64,000 nt of DNA from Chloranthus sessilifolius (Eukaryota; Streptophyta; Magnoliopsida; Chloranthales; Chloranthaceae), in the NCBI GenBank assembly GCA_021018995.1, contig CM037587.1, forward strand, positions 60,238,104 to 60,302,103, in the 5' to 3' direction. A program made the translations under genes and the position numbers. This document shows positions 44,277 through 56,122 of this stretch, one piece after another. Each line of letters starts with the position of its first letter. The stretch's first letter is position 1. A model generated the notes under the pieces. That model was not told the DNA's origin and searched no databases. It worked only from the letters and a program-made list of their open reading frames with translations.

Positions 44277-45369
44277 TGTAACGACCTTGATTTTCCCTAA
44301 TTTTTACTGGTGTTGAATAGTTGACTTTCGACGCTGATATGATTTGTTTTGACCCATTTGACTTGGCCAAATTGTTGATGACTATGATGGGGTTTCTGAC
44401 CCATCCACCTTGGTTGAGTAAATGCATCCAATATCCAAATTCTAAGAATCGATGCCTAACTCGAACACTAAATCGAAACCCAAACCATTGTGACAAGCGT
44501 GTGTTGCACACGACTCGAATACCGGGATCGGACCAAGTTCGACCCCACCACTTTAAATGAAAAGGATGGTGTGTGCGTGATCAAGGACGATCCCGTGCAC
44601 CCTAGGCACAAACCTGACCTAAGCCCCAATATTTCCGAACACTTGTGAGTCGATTAGTTTCGGCATCGGGTGAGACGTGTGTTGTGCACCGTGAATAGAC
44701 CGATTAGTCAGTGGTAAGAGAGCTGAATAGATGTACGATTGTGTAACAAAATCAAGAGCCATTAGTTACCCATTATTTGTGTCCCTTGAGATGGTACCAT
44801 TGTTAGGAGTTTGCTTGGCAAATGGGAGATTTAGGGATCAAGTCCCGATAAGCGAATCTTTATAACTCTTTGTGGATTGTAAAATCCATTTGAAAGGGAG
44901 GGCTCGACTGTAGGAAAGAGCCAAAAGAGGGAGAGAAGGAAAAGGGCCAAGAGGAAGAAAACCCCCATCATCTTCACCTCACTTGTTTTCCCTTTGTGAA
45001 ACCCAACCATCGATCTCCTCCCAAACCCCTTCCGCCCTATTTTATGCAGCGAGAGGTGTCATGGGAAACCATTGACTTCGACATTGTACAATCAAAGAGA
45101 GAGGCAAAATTTGAGCCCTTGGATGAATGGCGATCTTCGGAGACGATTCCTTCGATTTCGGACATCGTAGTCTCCGCATGTGTGAGTTAAGAAGGTAAAC
45201 TCCGAAACCCTTCGCATGCGTGCCAAGATCGTAGGATGATCGTGGGATTTTAGCTAGATTAGTGTGCATTTTCGAATTGCATGTAAGGTTTTGGAAATCC
45301 AAGATCGGGTGAAGGTGGAGAGCTTCAGCGTCGATTTTTGTCGATTCGACCGTCGTGGACCCTACCTGA

Positions 45370-45600
45370 AGCACTCGCCGCAGCGAGTGCTACTTGGAAA
45401 AACAAGCCAAAAATGGCACTGTTCGTCCTCGCCGCGGGGAGCTATTACTACCTGAAGGCCTCACCGCGGTGAGCTACATTCTCGCCACGGCGAGTTACTT
45501 CTCATAGTGTGTCAAGACACCTGTTTGGTATTTCAGTCATAACTTTTGGCCTTGAACTCCGATTGGCGCGATTCTTGATGTGTTGGAAAGGGAAAAACAA
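45370..45600 (+). promoter_or_regulatory. Palindrome-plus-module cassette, chromovirus LTR copy
   Basis: Four palindromes: 45370-45391 (AGCACTCGC-CGCA-GCGAGTGCT), 45429-45441 (CTCGCCGCGGGGAG), 45460-45473 (CTCACCGCGGTGAG, perfect) and 45481-45494 (CTCGCC-AC-GGCGAG). The module starts 25-30 bp later: TGGTATTTCAGTCATAACTT, TTGAACTCCGATTGGCGCGA, GTGTTGGAAAGG. The cassette has the same orientation as the LTR. Confidence 0.85.
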
Positions 45601-46549
45601 GACCTATAACTTTCATGAATTAATAAATTTATGAATCTAATATTTATAAGATAAACATTTAGTGGCAAGTAGGGTCAAGTTTCACATGATGCAAAGTCAA
45701 CGTGAACTCGTCCTTTTCCCCCTAGTTTGGAGAAAACTTTAGGAGCTTTGCCATGTGTGATATTTACTCAATAACATGTGAGTATACAAATTCCTTGTAA
45801 TATAGGTTAAGGTTTGGAAACGTTCGTGAGGATTTTTGCACCATTTCGTATAACTTTGCATGATTTCGCAACCAAGGTAGGGAAACTTCATTAACCAATG
45901 GCATTTCTGATTTGAATTCATAGACTTGCATGATGAGTGTTTGATAAGTCATGATTTGTTTTGAGAATGGACTTTGAATCTGTATAATTGAAAAATGAAT
46001 ATGAGTTTTGGCTTCCTCAAATTTATAATTGGATTATTGCTTTTGGAAATGAAATCAGCTTGATCATTGAAATTCCTTGAATTTTTATTAAGTGTTGGAC
46101 TCCTTGAACTTCGAATATGAACCTCGCATGTTTCACCGGATTTGAACTTCGAATGTAATCATTAGAACTTATTTTAAATTTTGATTTTTGAATTATGAGT
46201 TTGATTTCAAAAACTTTGAAATATCGAGTCCTTGAAATTTGACTGTAACGAACTTCGAACCTTTGAACATGAATCTTGAGTCCGAATGTGACATATGAAT
46301 CGGAATATGAACTATGAAAATAAGAACCGTGAATTAAATTCACATATGACATCATACACGAATTTGCTATGAGCCATGAACTTGACATGAAAGTGTTTAC
46401 ACGAAATTTGATACGAATATGAATCTGACATATACTTTGAAACTTTATATGTGAATCTGTAATTGAATCTGAATCTGGACTATGTATAAGAACTCGGAGT
46501 CGAGAATGAATCCGACACGGACTAAGAACTCTATGTGTGAATTGTGAAT

Positions 46550-46950
46550 CCATTGAATCTGTAATTTGAGTCAGTACGGCGGTGAATCTGTAATTTAAAC
46601 CGGTGCGGCGGTTAACTCGTAATTTGAATCGGTGCGGCGGTTAATTCGTAATTTGAATGGGTGCGGCAGTTATTCAATGAGACTGGTATAACAGTTATCT
46701 GTAATTTAAATCTGAAATCTTGAATTATGAACCGACATGGCGGGATATCCATGATTTGAACATGTAATCTATGTAAGTGAATCGAAACTTAAGTCAGAAA
46801 AAAAAATTTGATGTGGACTGCTATGGGCAGAATATTCTTGTGGACCGCTATGGGTGGAATATTCTTGTGGACCGCTATGGGCGAAATATTCGTACAATGG
46901 TGGACCACTATAGGCGGATTTGTTCGCACAATGGTGGATCGCTATGGGCA
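46550..46950 (+). repeat. Two tandem-repeat blocks in the right chromovirus LTR
   Basis: 46550-46680: four units of about 31 bp (GTAATTTGAATCGGTGCGGC). 46811-46950: five units built on GTGGACCGCTATGGGCGGA. Confidence 0.85.
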
Positions 46951-47662
46951 GAATTAAATGTAAAATAATCTAGCATGATCTTCAATCCGATCACGCTTGA
47001 CTCTGAATCGTTGGAAACTCGACTTAAGATACGTGATTTTCAAGTTTGTCTTGACATGAGAACAAGCCTTTGTATATCTCGTTTGATATGAAAATGACTT
47101 GACTGTTTTCATATGAAAATGGCTTTGAAGCATGTACTCATTTTAAAATGAAATGTTTTTAAAAACTTGTATTTAAACTTGTGTCTGATGTGAAACTGCT
47201 TTTAAATCTTGTCATTTGAATCTATGCATAAGATGATAAATGTAATTGTTCTTGGGTTCCTCTACTGAGCTTTGACTGTAGCTCACCCCTCAACTATACA
47301 TCACAGGTGCAGGTCTTTACCACTAACTGATGGATTTGATCTCGATTTAGTTGTGGATTTTGAGGTTTAGACTTGGTATGTCCAATCATCTTGTAGAATG
47401 GTAGAATTAGATTTTTATTGTACACCACTATTTAGGTGATGGTCAACCATCACCGATGATTTTATATTGTTAGTTCATATTTTGTATAAGGATAGGATCA
47501 TCCCTTTTTACAATGTGTATCTTATGCTTTCATTTTTTCGTATGTGTTTGCGAATGTACCATGCATGTCTCTGTATTCAGATCTTGATGTGCGGCTTGAC
47601 GGTCTAGGTTTTTCCAGTTAGTCAAAAAAAAAAAGTGTGTCAAGAAAATTCAGGTTGTCACA

Positions 47663-48052
47663 GTTTTTCTAGAACTGTTTGTTATATTCATCAAAACCAG
47701 ATGACATTTTTGCTAGTGAATTTGGAAATGATTACATGCCTTCGTTTTATTCGTTTGAGCAATAAAGTCAAAATCTCAAAATAGTATACCTCTTGAACCC
47801 ATATTAGAGCCTAAACCGAATTTCTTTATACCAAAATTTTATAAACCCTTAACCATATGTATTGCCCAAATCTTTCGGTCTTTTTACCCTTGTGTTTCTA
47901 AGAATTTAGAACAGAGAGAAAAATAGGAGAGTGGAAGGAGTATACAGAACCAAATAAGGGAAATGCTAAAAAAGGGTACAGCTACCGAAGAAATAAAAAT
48001 AGAAGTATGAAAATATAGGAGAAAAAGAGAAGCAAAGATGCTTCCAAAACTG

Positions 48053-48113
<61 letters not shown>

Positions 48114-49015
48114 TTCAAAAGGATATCTGAAAAAAATCGAGAAAAGGGATTTACTGAAAAATATTTGTATACGGGAAGAAGTGATCCAACTTTTTGGATC
48201 CTTACTGAAGCAGAAAGAAGAAAAAGATGGAAAAAACTAAGTGACAAATGAACTGAAATCTCAAAACTTTGAATCATTTTACCTTTCTTTGGAACCTTTA
48301 ACCCACAACCCCATTATAAGCCGAATAAAGACCTTTTTGATTCACGATTTGCAACAGTAAGAGTCTAGAAGAGATATATATGATAAATACTATGGAGAAT
48401 CTGAAAGCATAAGAATAGAATTGATTATCCTTTCTATGAGATTTATCTTTTTGTCATATATCCTTAAAATTATTCATCATATATATACATCATTGTGAGA
48501 AATCGAATGATTTCAATATTCTTTTTTAGAGTATGCCCTAATGAAAGTTTGGATGAAAGTATTTTCTACATCTGCAGTTTAGAAAAATTTATAATGAATG
48601 AATTCTTCATTGGTACTCACACACTCCACGCTTTATATGAGTTGAAATTTTTGAGTTTCTGATCAAGGAAAACTGCTCAAATGGAAAGTAATGACGGAAT
48701 GGAATCTTCTTTGTGAAAATCGTAACAATCATGTGTTGATTGATTAGTGAACCAAAAGTAGTTTAGAATTTTAAAAGATTGCTTTCTTTTAAAAAAATTA
48801 TAAAAAAAATCAAAAATATTTGAAGTTTCTAGGTATCTTCACTGAAAACCTTTAAGAGACACAACTCCTCCACTAGAAATCACCTGGGGGTTTAAAGGTT
48901 TGTTGTACCTACTAAATGCAATCGTGCTCCCTAAGAAAGTGACATTTAATTTGTTTAGTTAGATTAGTTTATCTTTTCTTGTTTGTTAGAGACTAACAAA
49001 ACTTAAGTTTGGGGG
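47663..49015 (+). mobile_element. Athila 3' non-coding region, right of the chromovirus insertion
   Basis: Continuation of the sequence broken at 20961. It carries CCCATTATAAGCCGAATAAAG, a (TA)n tract (48055-48107), CTCCACTAGAAATCACCTGG, GCAATCGTGCTCCCTAAG and the polypurine tract CTTAAGTTTGGGGG (49002-49015). No gene. Confidence 0.75.
48055..48107. repeat. (TA)n microsatellite
   Basis: About 26 uninterrupted TA units, ending TATATGTATAT. Confidence 0.95.
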
Positions 49016-50325
49016 TGTGATCAGTCACATAATTTACCATTTTGATACCCTTAACTTGGTAACGCTAGACCCCAGTTTGCTACTAATGAAATGTTCATGT
49101 GCAAATATTTAGATGAGTAAGCATAAAAGAGCATAAATGATAATATGCGCCAAAATGCACTCCAGAAGCAGTAGAAAGACGATCGCACAAAAATATGATT
49201 CAAATCATAGTAGAAGAATCATCGATCCGAACTAAAAGAAGAAGATGATTCAAATTGTAAAGAAGTCTGAGCCAAAGCTTAAGAAGAAAAGAGAATCGTG
49301 CTCTACGATTCTGCAGAAAAAAGCTCATAAATGGGAGAGATCGAACTGAATTATGAGCGATCGAGAGCAAAAAATCATACTGAAGAAATGAAACAAAATC
49401 GTAACTTCGATTTTGAAATATATAGCTCAAGCACTGTTGGAAGTCACGTGAGAGTTGTAAAGCCATACATAAAATCGAGTACTCTTAAATTAGAAGTTCT
49501 ACACTCCACGGATCTGACAAGATTAGCGAAGATCTCTGCTACTAGAAATCAGGAACAAAAGTCTTGCACGCATCTACTATTTGAAGCAAGAAGGATATGA
49601 TTTAGGAAGTTTAGAATTTTAGGAATTTTTAGTTTTAAAATTCTACTTTGTTTGGAGTCCGAGAATAATGTAACCAACCGGTTATGGTTCTATAAATAAG
49701 AGAGTTCGACACTCAAAATAAGCATCCAAGGGTTCTCGAAATCAATTGACAACTGAGATTGAGAGCTGGAAGATCAATCTTAGGATTTATTTATTTTCCT
49801 TTCTAGTTTAGAGTGTCTAAAGTTTCTCAAGAGCAATTGACGACTGATCTTGAGAGAAAGAAAATCAATTTACTTGCTTTCTAGTTTAGATTTATTTTAT
49901 ATAATTTTCCTGCTTTGTAAATATCCAAATTTTCGTAATTTTAATTGACGACTAAAGTTGAAAATTGGAGGATCTTAGTGTAACGATTTTTATTTTCATA
50001 AATTTATACATAATTCTTGGTTTTAATTGACGCCTAAGATCTGGAAGATTGCAGATTAGTGTAATGGTATTTTAATTTCGTAGGTATCCGAGAATTGAAA
50101 GAGACTAATTGACGACTAAAATATGGAGGAACAAGGATTTCGATTTATTTTCTTGCAATTAATTTTCCCGCAGTTAAGTTTAAATAATCATTCTTTATTC
50201 TTTAAAGGCAAATAGAAAAATTTTATATCAAAGTCTTCCTCATGGGACCGATCCTGTACTAGTACTGTAATTTTTATTGTGCGCTTGCAATAGATTAAGA
50301 CAGAGCATAATTTTAAGAGCTATCA
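49016..50325 (+). mobile_element. Athila-family LTR, right copy (3' LTR)
   Basis: Starts TGTGATCAGTCACAT after the polypurine tract and ends ...GAGCTATCA. TATAAATAAGAGAG near 49692. It contains four to five diverged AATTGACGACTNA words (49745-50120). Homologous to 17659-19067 but clearly diverged, so this insertion is old. Confidence 0.78.
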
Positions 50326-51010
50326 GGTAGCGTTATCTGCACCCATTTTTTCTATGAAGAACAGACGCATTTCCACCATAAAAAATCATTGACTACTTTG
50401 AATCAGACGATGAGATCGTTTTTTGTCCCAATCTTCCACACAATAGATCTTGAGATCACGGCGCACCTATCAGACAGTCAGATCTTAATTTTGTGTGGCA
50501 CACATCCCAAAAAGTGATACTTGAGAGCCCTTTCTTAGGGTATGCATGTGATCATGGTCACTTTTGGAGATGTATGCTTCATCAATTTCTTATGATGGGA
50601 ATGCTTGTGCTCTTCACAGGAAAAATGGGTGCAAATAATATCACCCTTATTAAAATGGGTGGAGTTATTTGCACCCGTTTTTATGTGAACACACGCATTT
50701 CCATCATAAAAAACCGTTGGCTGCCTTGAATCAAACGATGGAGATTGTTCTTCGTCCCAATCTTCCACACAATAGATCTTGAGACCATTCCGCACCTATC
50801 ATACGGTCACGTGTTGATTTTATGTGACACACATCCCCAAAAGTGATCACGATCATGATTGTACTATTCGACGATCACTTTTGGGGATGTGTGCATGAAG
50901 ATTGGAGCAAAAAATGATCTTCATCGTTTGATTTAAAACAGTCAATGATTTTTTTATGGTGGAAATGTGTATTTTCTTCACGGGGAAAAATAGGTCATAA
51001 AATGCCACCG
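50326..51010. repeat. Foldback repeat with direct and inverted copies
   Basis: Unit CGCATTTCCACCATAAAAAA, then TCATTGACT, AATCAGACGATGAGATC and CCCAATCTTCCACACAATAG occurs directly at 50365-50520 and 50690-50850 and inverted at 50870-50990. A perfect 21-bp inverted repeat (CACACATCCCCAAAAGTGATC, 50828-50848 and 50873-50893) forms the centre. Related pieces lie at 52610-52790 and 53020-53275. This looks like a MITE or foldback family rather than genes. Confidence 0.75.
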
Positions 51011-51222
51011 TTTTAACAATTATAACTATTTTAAATCCCTCTAATTTGTTTGTCAATGTTTTCTGATTTTTTCGAGAATCATTTATGTGAGTTCAACCGA
51101 ACTGAAATATCACCGAATGATTGCAGAGTCTAAGCCCATGACTCGAGAACTGTTAGAAATCCACGTTCTTCCATGATTACAGCAAACACCATTAACATCT
51201 CACCACCACTTAGCAAAAAGGT

Positions 51223-51227
<5 letters not shown>

Positions 51228-51263
<36 letters not shown>
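51228..51263. repeat. (TA)n microsatellite upstream of the membrane protein gene
   Basis: About 18 TA units, roughly 130 bp before the start codon. Confidence 0.95.
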
Positions 51264-51266
<3 letters not shown>

Positions 51267-51391
51267 TATTTTTTAAATAAACACAGCATTTCCCTCCTTT
51301 CCAGACCAAATAAAGAAAAACCAGTTTAGACTTAAAGAGAGAACACAGGCAAGAACCCAGAACATAAAAGAAAGAATTGCTTCGAGGAGCC

Positions 51392-52501
51392 ATGCCCATC
51401 CAGGCGTACGTTATAACACACCTCACCTACTTCCTCCTGGCTTTCATCCTCGTAGTCCTCCGTCACACCGTTGATTACAAAACCCTCGTTTTTCTCTCTT
51501 TGATCGAGCCCGTCGATTCCGGCCAACCTACGGTCAAAATAATGTTCCATATGACCAATATGCCTGAACCATTCTCAAAATCTCCTGAGATCAAAGGCTG
51601 TATATCTTGGAAAGAAATTTCTACCCAGGCCACAGAATTCAGGTTTCTAGAAGATCAAGATTACGAAGGAGATCAACGGCTGAGAATGCCTGAACCCCTC
51701 AAATATTCTGTTCCCAATGGCAGTTCCGTAAATCTTGGAGATGTTTTTACCTGGGCCAAGAAATTTGTGTTTCTTGAACATCAAGAATATGAAGGTGGTC
51801 AACGGCTGAGATTTAATTTCTGGTTCTATCTGGATGAGTGGTTGAGATCTTTCCTTTTGCTAGTTATTGTGTATGTGTTCGTATATTCCTCCGTGTTCGG
51901 CATCGTATTCTTCGCTTATTTTAATCAGATTAATAGGAACCACTCGTTCCTAGGGGTGTTAGTCCGCGGAGTTGGGTTGGGTGTCCGAAAGCTTTGGTTT
52001 CATATGACCGTTCGATATTTCACGAGATGGGTTTCGCTCAACTGGTTCGGAGCAAAGCGTTACGTGGCTTTCAAAGAAAATGACGGTAGCAGATCATTCT
52101 TGGAATTTATCATACGGTTAAACTCTATTTTGTTGACCTCAAATTTCGATTGGGACTTGCTTTCGGTTTTGATCCCGTGGATACTCTTGGACACTGTTCT
52201 GTGGTTTGCATTCGAGATGTATTGTTGGATCAAGATCATGGATCGCAAAGACAAGAGGTGGGTGATCTTTAGAAGATGGTATTGTTTGAAGCCGTTGCTT
52301 TTTAACGAGGCGGTGGCGATTCTTGTGTTTGAATTTGTGTTTGCTAGTATGATTGCCAAAAGGTTGTTGGAAGTAACATTTGGAAGTGAGTTTGTGTTGG
52401 TGATCCAGTGCGCTGGCGAGATTTATGTAATGGTGTTGTGGTTGTCGTTGTACCTATGGGAGTTGACGACTGAAATCGACGGTGGAGATGAGGTGGATTG
52501 A
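51392..52501 (+). CDS. Unknown multi-pass membrane protein, intronless, with internal duplication
   Basis: ATG at 51392 (context GGAGCCATGC) opens an uninterrupted frame of 369 residues; no retroelement motif. Hydrophobic segments near residues 8-23, 153-176, 255-281, 303-322 and 334-355 suggest five membrane passes, the first possibly a signal anchor. Residues 57-98 and 99-140 are tandem copies of 42 residues, each starting MPEP and ending with FLExQxYEGxQRLR, from an exact 126-bp unit duplication (51560-51685, 51686-51811) now diverged. The C-terminus is acidic (EIDGGDEVD). I do not recognise the family. A 1.1-kb frame without stops, in a window where most frames are broken, argues for a host gene under constraint or a recent copy. 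No TATA box or poly(A) signal was certain. Confidence 0.7.
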   Translation: MPIQAYVITHLTYFLLAFILVVLRHTVDYKTLVFLSLIEPVDSGQPTVKIMFHMTNMPEPFSKSPEIKGCISWKEISTQATEFRFLEDQDYEGDQRLRMPEPLKYSVPNGSSVNLGDVFTWAKKFVFLEHQEYEGGQRLRFNFWFYLDEWLRSFLLLVIVYVFVYSSVFGIVFFAYFNQINRNHSFLGVLVRGVGLGVRKLWFHMTVRYFTRWVSLNWFGAKRYVAFKENDGSRSFLEFIIRLNSILLTSNFDWDLLSVLIPWILLDTVLWFAFEMYCWIKIMDRKDKRWVIFRRWYCLKPLLFNEAVAILVFEFVFASMIAKRLLEVTFGSEFVLVIQCAGEIYVMVLWLSLYLWELTTEIDGGDEVD

Positions 52502-53280
52502 ATTGATAGAATCACATTACGAGATTGTTCGAAAGGATCAAATGTAATAACTGTAGAATATATGGGAAAAGCATCTTCAATACAATTTATGAGTACCTTT
52601 AAATTGGCCCACTTCATCATGTTCAAACGAGATCACTTTTTTGGGATGCCTACCATCTAAAATAAGTAAAATAAATGATCTTGAGATTCTCAAGATCATT
52701 CATGTTGAAAGATTGGGATGAAAAATAATCTCCATCGTCAAATTCAAAACAGTCCATGGGTTGATAAATTTGAAGGTACTCTTTTTTAATATCTTGTATT
52801 TTTTTCCTGTAGTATTTGTGATGGGACTTCATCTAGCATAGCCGTGGCAGATATCACCAATGATACCCATGGCATCAGATACCACATGAGAAACAGTTGT
52901 TTTTCATAGAAGTAGAACCTTGGCTTTGGCGGCTCTGTAATGTGTTACCTGACTTCGGTAACTCAATTCAGATCTAATGCTTTTTAATTTAAACGTACGC
53001 GACAACACTATGAATCTATATGGGTAGCTATGTTCGCACCAACGCCTTATATGAAAGCTTCTACATTGAAAATTATTGATTGCTTCGGATCAGATGATAG
53101 GGATCGTGTTTCACTGTGGTCTTTCATACAATAGATCTTAAGATAATGAAACAACTATCAGATGGTCACTTTTTTATTCCATGTGTAAAATTTTTTAAAA
53201 AAATGCCCCTAAAATCACATTTGAGCGTGATGTGTGTCATATGATTGAATGTCCGTTTTTTGGGGATCTGAGACATATGT
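52502..53280. other. Downstream region of the membrane protein gene with foldback-family fragments
   Basis: No gene. Holds a palindrome with perfect 13-bp arms at 52674-52700 (AATGATCTTGAGA-T-TCTCAAGATCATT) and pieces of the same repeat family as 50326-51010: AATCTCCATCGTCAAATTCA at 52729 and CTATCAGATGGTCACTTTTT near 53155. It ends where the right-hand chromovirus LTR starts. Confidence 0.6.
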
Positions 53281-55949
53281 TGTAATAACCCAGATTTTTA
53301 AATTTTATTTAATGGTATTAGATGATGAACCACACAATGCGTGGTGCTAACGCTCCACACCGGAATATACTCACTTTAGAAATAGTCTAATTTTTTATAT
53401 ACATATCAATATTAGACTCATTGCGGAGTACTTGTCGATACGATTCCAACGATATATAATTTGTCGATTTTCGATAAGAATATAAAAAGTTATGCCCGTT
53501 TGAAGAGTGAAGCGGGTTAAAGGGCACAATTGTAAATTCGGGAGAGAATCACCATTTACCTGGCTAATAAAGCTAGAAAACCTCTTCTCGGCTTTTCAAG
53601 TCACGTATGAATTCTACTTGCACGTAAAAACTACTATTTTATTAAATCTTATACGGAAAATCTTAATTAGAGTTAACTCATATGGAATTAGATATATATT
53701 ACTTCTTCTCTCATTGTCTTTCTTTATTCCTCTTCTCGCAAAAGCTCTCGACAGCCATCTTTCATAATTCCTCGGGATCTCTATCGATGATCTTATCGAG
53801 AATCTTACACCATCAAAGTTTCATCGTCGTACCAATTTATCGTAAGAAAGGAATTCTCATGAAAAGACGGGCATATCGTCTCTCGAATCCGATCTCCATC
53901 AACCCAAATCATCGTAGGATTCGAATCACGCTTCAACAGGTGGGTGTCTCTAAATCCATCTTAAATTATTCAGTTATTTCTTAAAAAGAAAACCCTAATT
54001 TTTTCTTAAGTTTTGATAAATTTTGGGTCTTAAAAACATAGAAATTAGGCCCAAAATCGATAGGATCGTTTTTCCCAGATTTTCGTGAAATTCGGCCAAA
54101 CTCTTCAACAGACATAGCCTCGGTATTTTGGCCATAACTTTTTATCCCGAACTCCGATGATGACGATTCTTTTTGAGTTGGAAAGCTAATAGAAAAATCT
54201 ACAACTTTCATGTTTTGACCAACTCATGAATCAATCGTCTTGATGGTTAAAAAAATATGAGAATGTTACGTCAAATCGCTCGAGCGAGCTATTATCATCG
54301 CTCGAGCGAGGTATCACCGAACTCCGATATTACCTTAATATTTTAGTCATAACTTTTTATCCCGAACTCCGATTAAGAAGATTCTTTTTGCGTTGGAAAG
54401 CTAATAGAAACATCTACAACTTTCATGTTTTGCCCAACTCATGAATAAATCGTCTTGATGGTTAAAAAAATATGAGAATGTTACGTCAAATCGCTCGAAC
54501 GAGCTATTATCATTGCTCGAGCGAGGTATTGCCGAACTCCGACATTGCCTTAGTAGTTTAGTCATAACTTTTTATCCCGAACTTTGATTGAGACGATTCT
54601 TTTTGCGTTGGAAAGATAATAGAACAATCTACAACATTCATGTTTTGACCAACTCATGAATCAATCGTCTTGATGGCCAAAAATATATGATAATGCTACG
54701 TCAAATTCTAGGATTGGCGCAACTTGCCTGTTTTGACTTGTTTTTGAGGAAACACTTAAATAGATCTATATTATTAGTAATTAGAGTTAATCTTAATGCA
54801 TGAACGTATATTGTGATGTAGATTGAGGGCGAGAGGCCATCAATAGGACCTTGCTTGACTTCGCATTACTCCGAGTTTTGGTAGGAGAATCTCATCTTTA
54901 CAGTATTTTATTTTAATTCGCATGAATATTTTGAATTAAAATCTTTAAATTTGCATATGCCATTGAAATCACATCTGTAAACTGAAATGGATATGAATGA
55001 CTGAAAATCTAAATCTACACCGAATCTCAAAACCTCGAATCCTTAAGCTCGAAAATCAAATCAAGAACCCGAACTATGTATAAGAGACTTGTATCTCGAT
55101 TATATTAGTATCTCAGATTTGTTTTATGATTGACCGAACGACCCTCAAAAAATTCCGAACAACTTCCGACACAAGTTTCTCATTACGTAGGGCTTGTTGC
55201 ATCCGAAAAAGGGTTCATGAACGACGATGGTAGGTAGGGTTCCATCGGCTATATTCCCGCTTCTCGAGATATAGTTTACTTAGGTATTTTAAGTTGAGGA
55301 TTAAGTCATGAATTCTTGAACTTTGTATATAAAGTTAGAGAAACTAAGACATCAAACACTGATTCCGTTTGAAACTGCTTTTCACACATTAAGAAATAAA
55401 TCTTACATATGATTTCCGCACCTAAATTTAGTTTATTATCTGCTTATATGTTTGACAAGCTATATTCCCATATTTGTTTTGAAACCATGTTAGTTAAAGT
55501 AAAATGCCGTAGAAGTCTTTCTTCTACTGAGCTTTGTTGGTTAGCTCACTCCGACTATACGTCATGAGTTCGAGTATTGACGTGGCTATTCGTGTGAGTG
55601 ATCACGACTACGTGCTACGAGGAAGAGCTTGAGGTTCCTCCCGAGGAGTTTTTCGATATAGAACTTCTTGATTTTCTTATTTGTGGTGAGAGTTAGACTT
55701 GAATTTGTGGGCCCATTTTAGTTGGATACCATAGTTCTATATTTGACATTGTTTTCGTTATGAGTTATGTTTCGATGATGGTGCCATCATCGGTGGTTCT
55801 TTACTTTTAATTGCTTCCGCATTTATTTTAGCTATGGATATTTATTGCGCTTTACTCTGATATGTGCCCTGTTTGTCCGGCTCATCGTTTATTCGATAGG
55901 TTGGCGAACCGGCCTTTCCTATACCTTAGGGATTGGAAAAGTCGGGTCA
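53281..55949 (+). mobile_element. 5' LTR of the right-hand chromovirus
   Basis: Starts TGTAATAACCCAGATTTTT and ends near GGAAAAGTCGGGTCA. Paired with 61442-64000. It contains three repeats of the module with two palindrome pairs (54119-54660). Confidence 0.88.
54119..54660 (+). promoter_or_regulatory. Palindrome-plus-module cassette, amplified (right-hand chromovirus)
   Basis: Modules at 54119-54215, 54340-54430 and 54548-54640, each with CATAACTTTTTATCCCGAAC ... GTTGGAAAG.TAATAG. Between them lie palindrome pairs TCGCTCGAGCGA at 54276-54287 and 54298-54309, and diverged copies (TCGCTCGAACGA, TTGCTCGAGCGA) at 54492-54526. The repeat unit is about 205-210 bp. Confidence 0.88.
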
Positions 55950-55956
55950 ATTAAAT

Positions 55957-55972
55957 TGGTATCGAGCCATGG
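55957..55972 (+). promoter_or_regulatory. Primer-binding site of the right-hand chromovirus
   Basis: TTGGTATCGAGCCATGG. Initiator tRNA-Met type with A>(deleted)/G changes relative to TGGTATCAGAGCC; seven bases separate it from the likely LTR end. Confidence 0.75.
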
Positions 55973-56122
55973 TTTTAGATTCTATGACCCATGAGAACTA
56001 ACCATGACCCGCATACTCGTGACGTAGTCATGTCGTTAGGTCCGTAATCACTAGTATCGCTTTGTAATTGTCTTTACAATCAATGTTGACTGAAGTTGTG
56101 GTGTTCACAATAACAGCTCAGT

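Larger units (their letters stand above)
44277..47662 (+). mobile_element. Chromovirus-type LTR, right copy (3' LTR, intact order)
   Basis: 3386 bp from TGTAACGACCTTG to ...GGTTGTCACA. It is used here as reference for the rearranged copies at 20962 and 27090. Cassette at 45370-45600, tandem repeats at 46550-46720 and 46811-46950. It ends in the Athila 3' region. GTTTT at 47663-47667 and at 20958-20962 may be the target-site duplication, but it overlaps the first LTR base on the left. Confidence 0.88.

Noticed and set aside
50535..50795. 86-codon frame on the minus strand in the foldback repeat
   Set aside because: Spans direct repeat copies and has no recognisable feature; repeat shadow.
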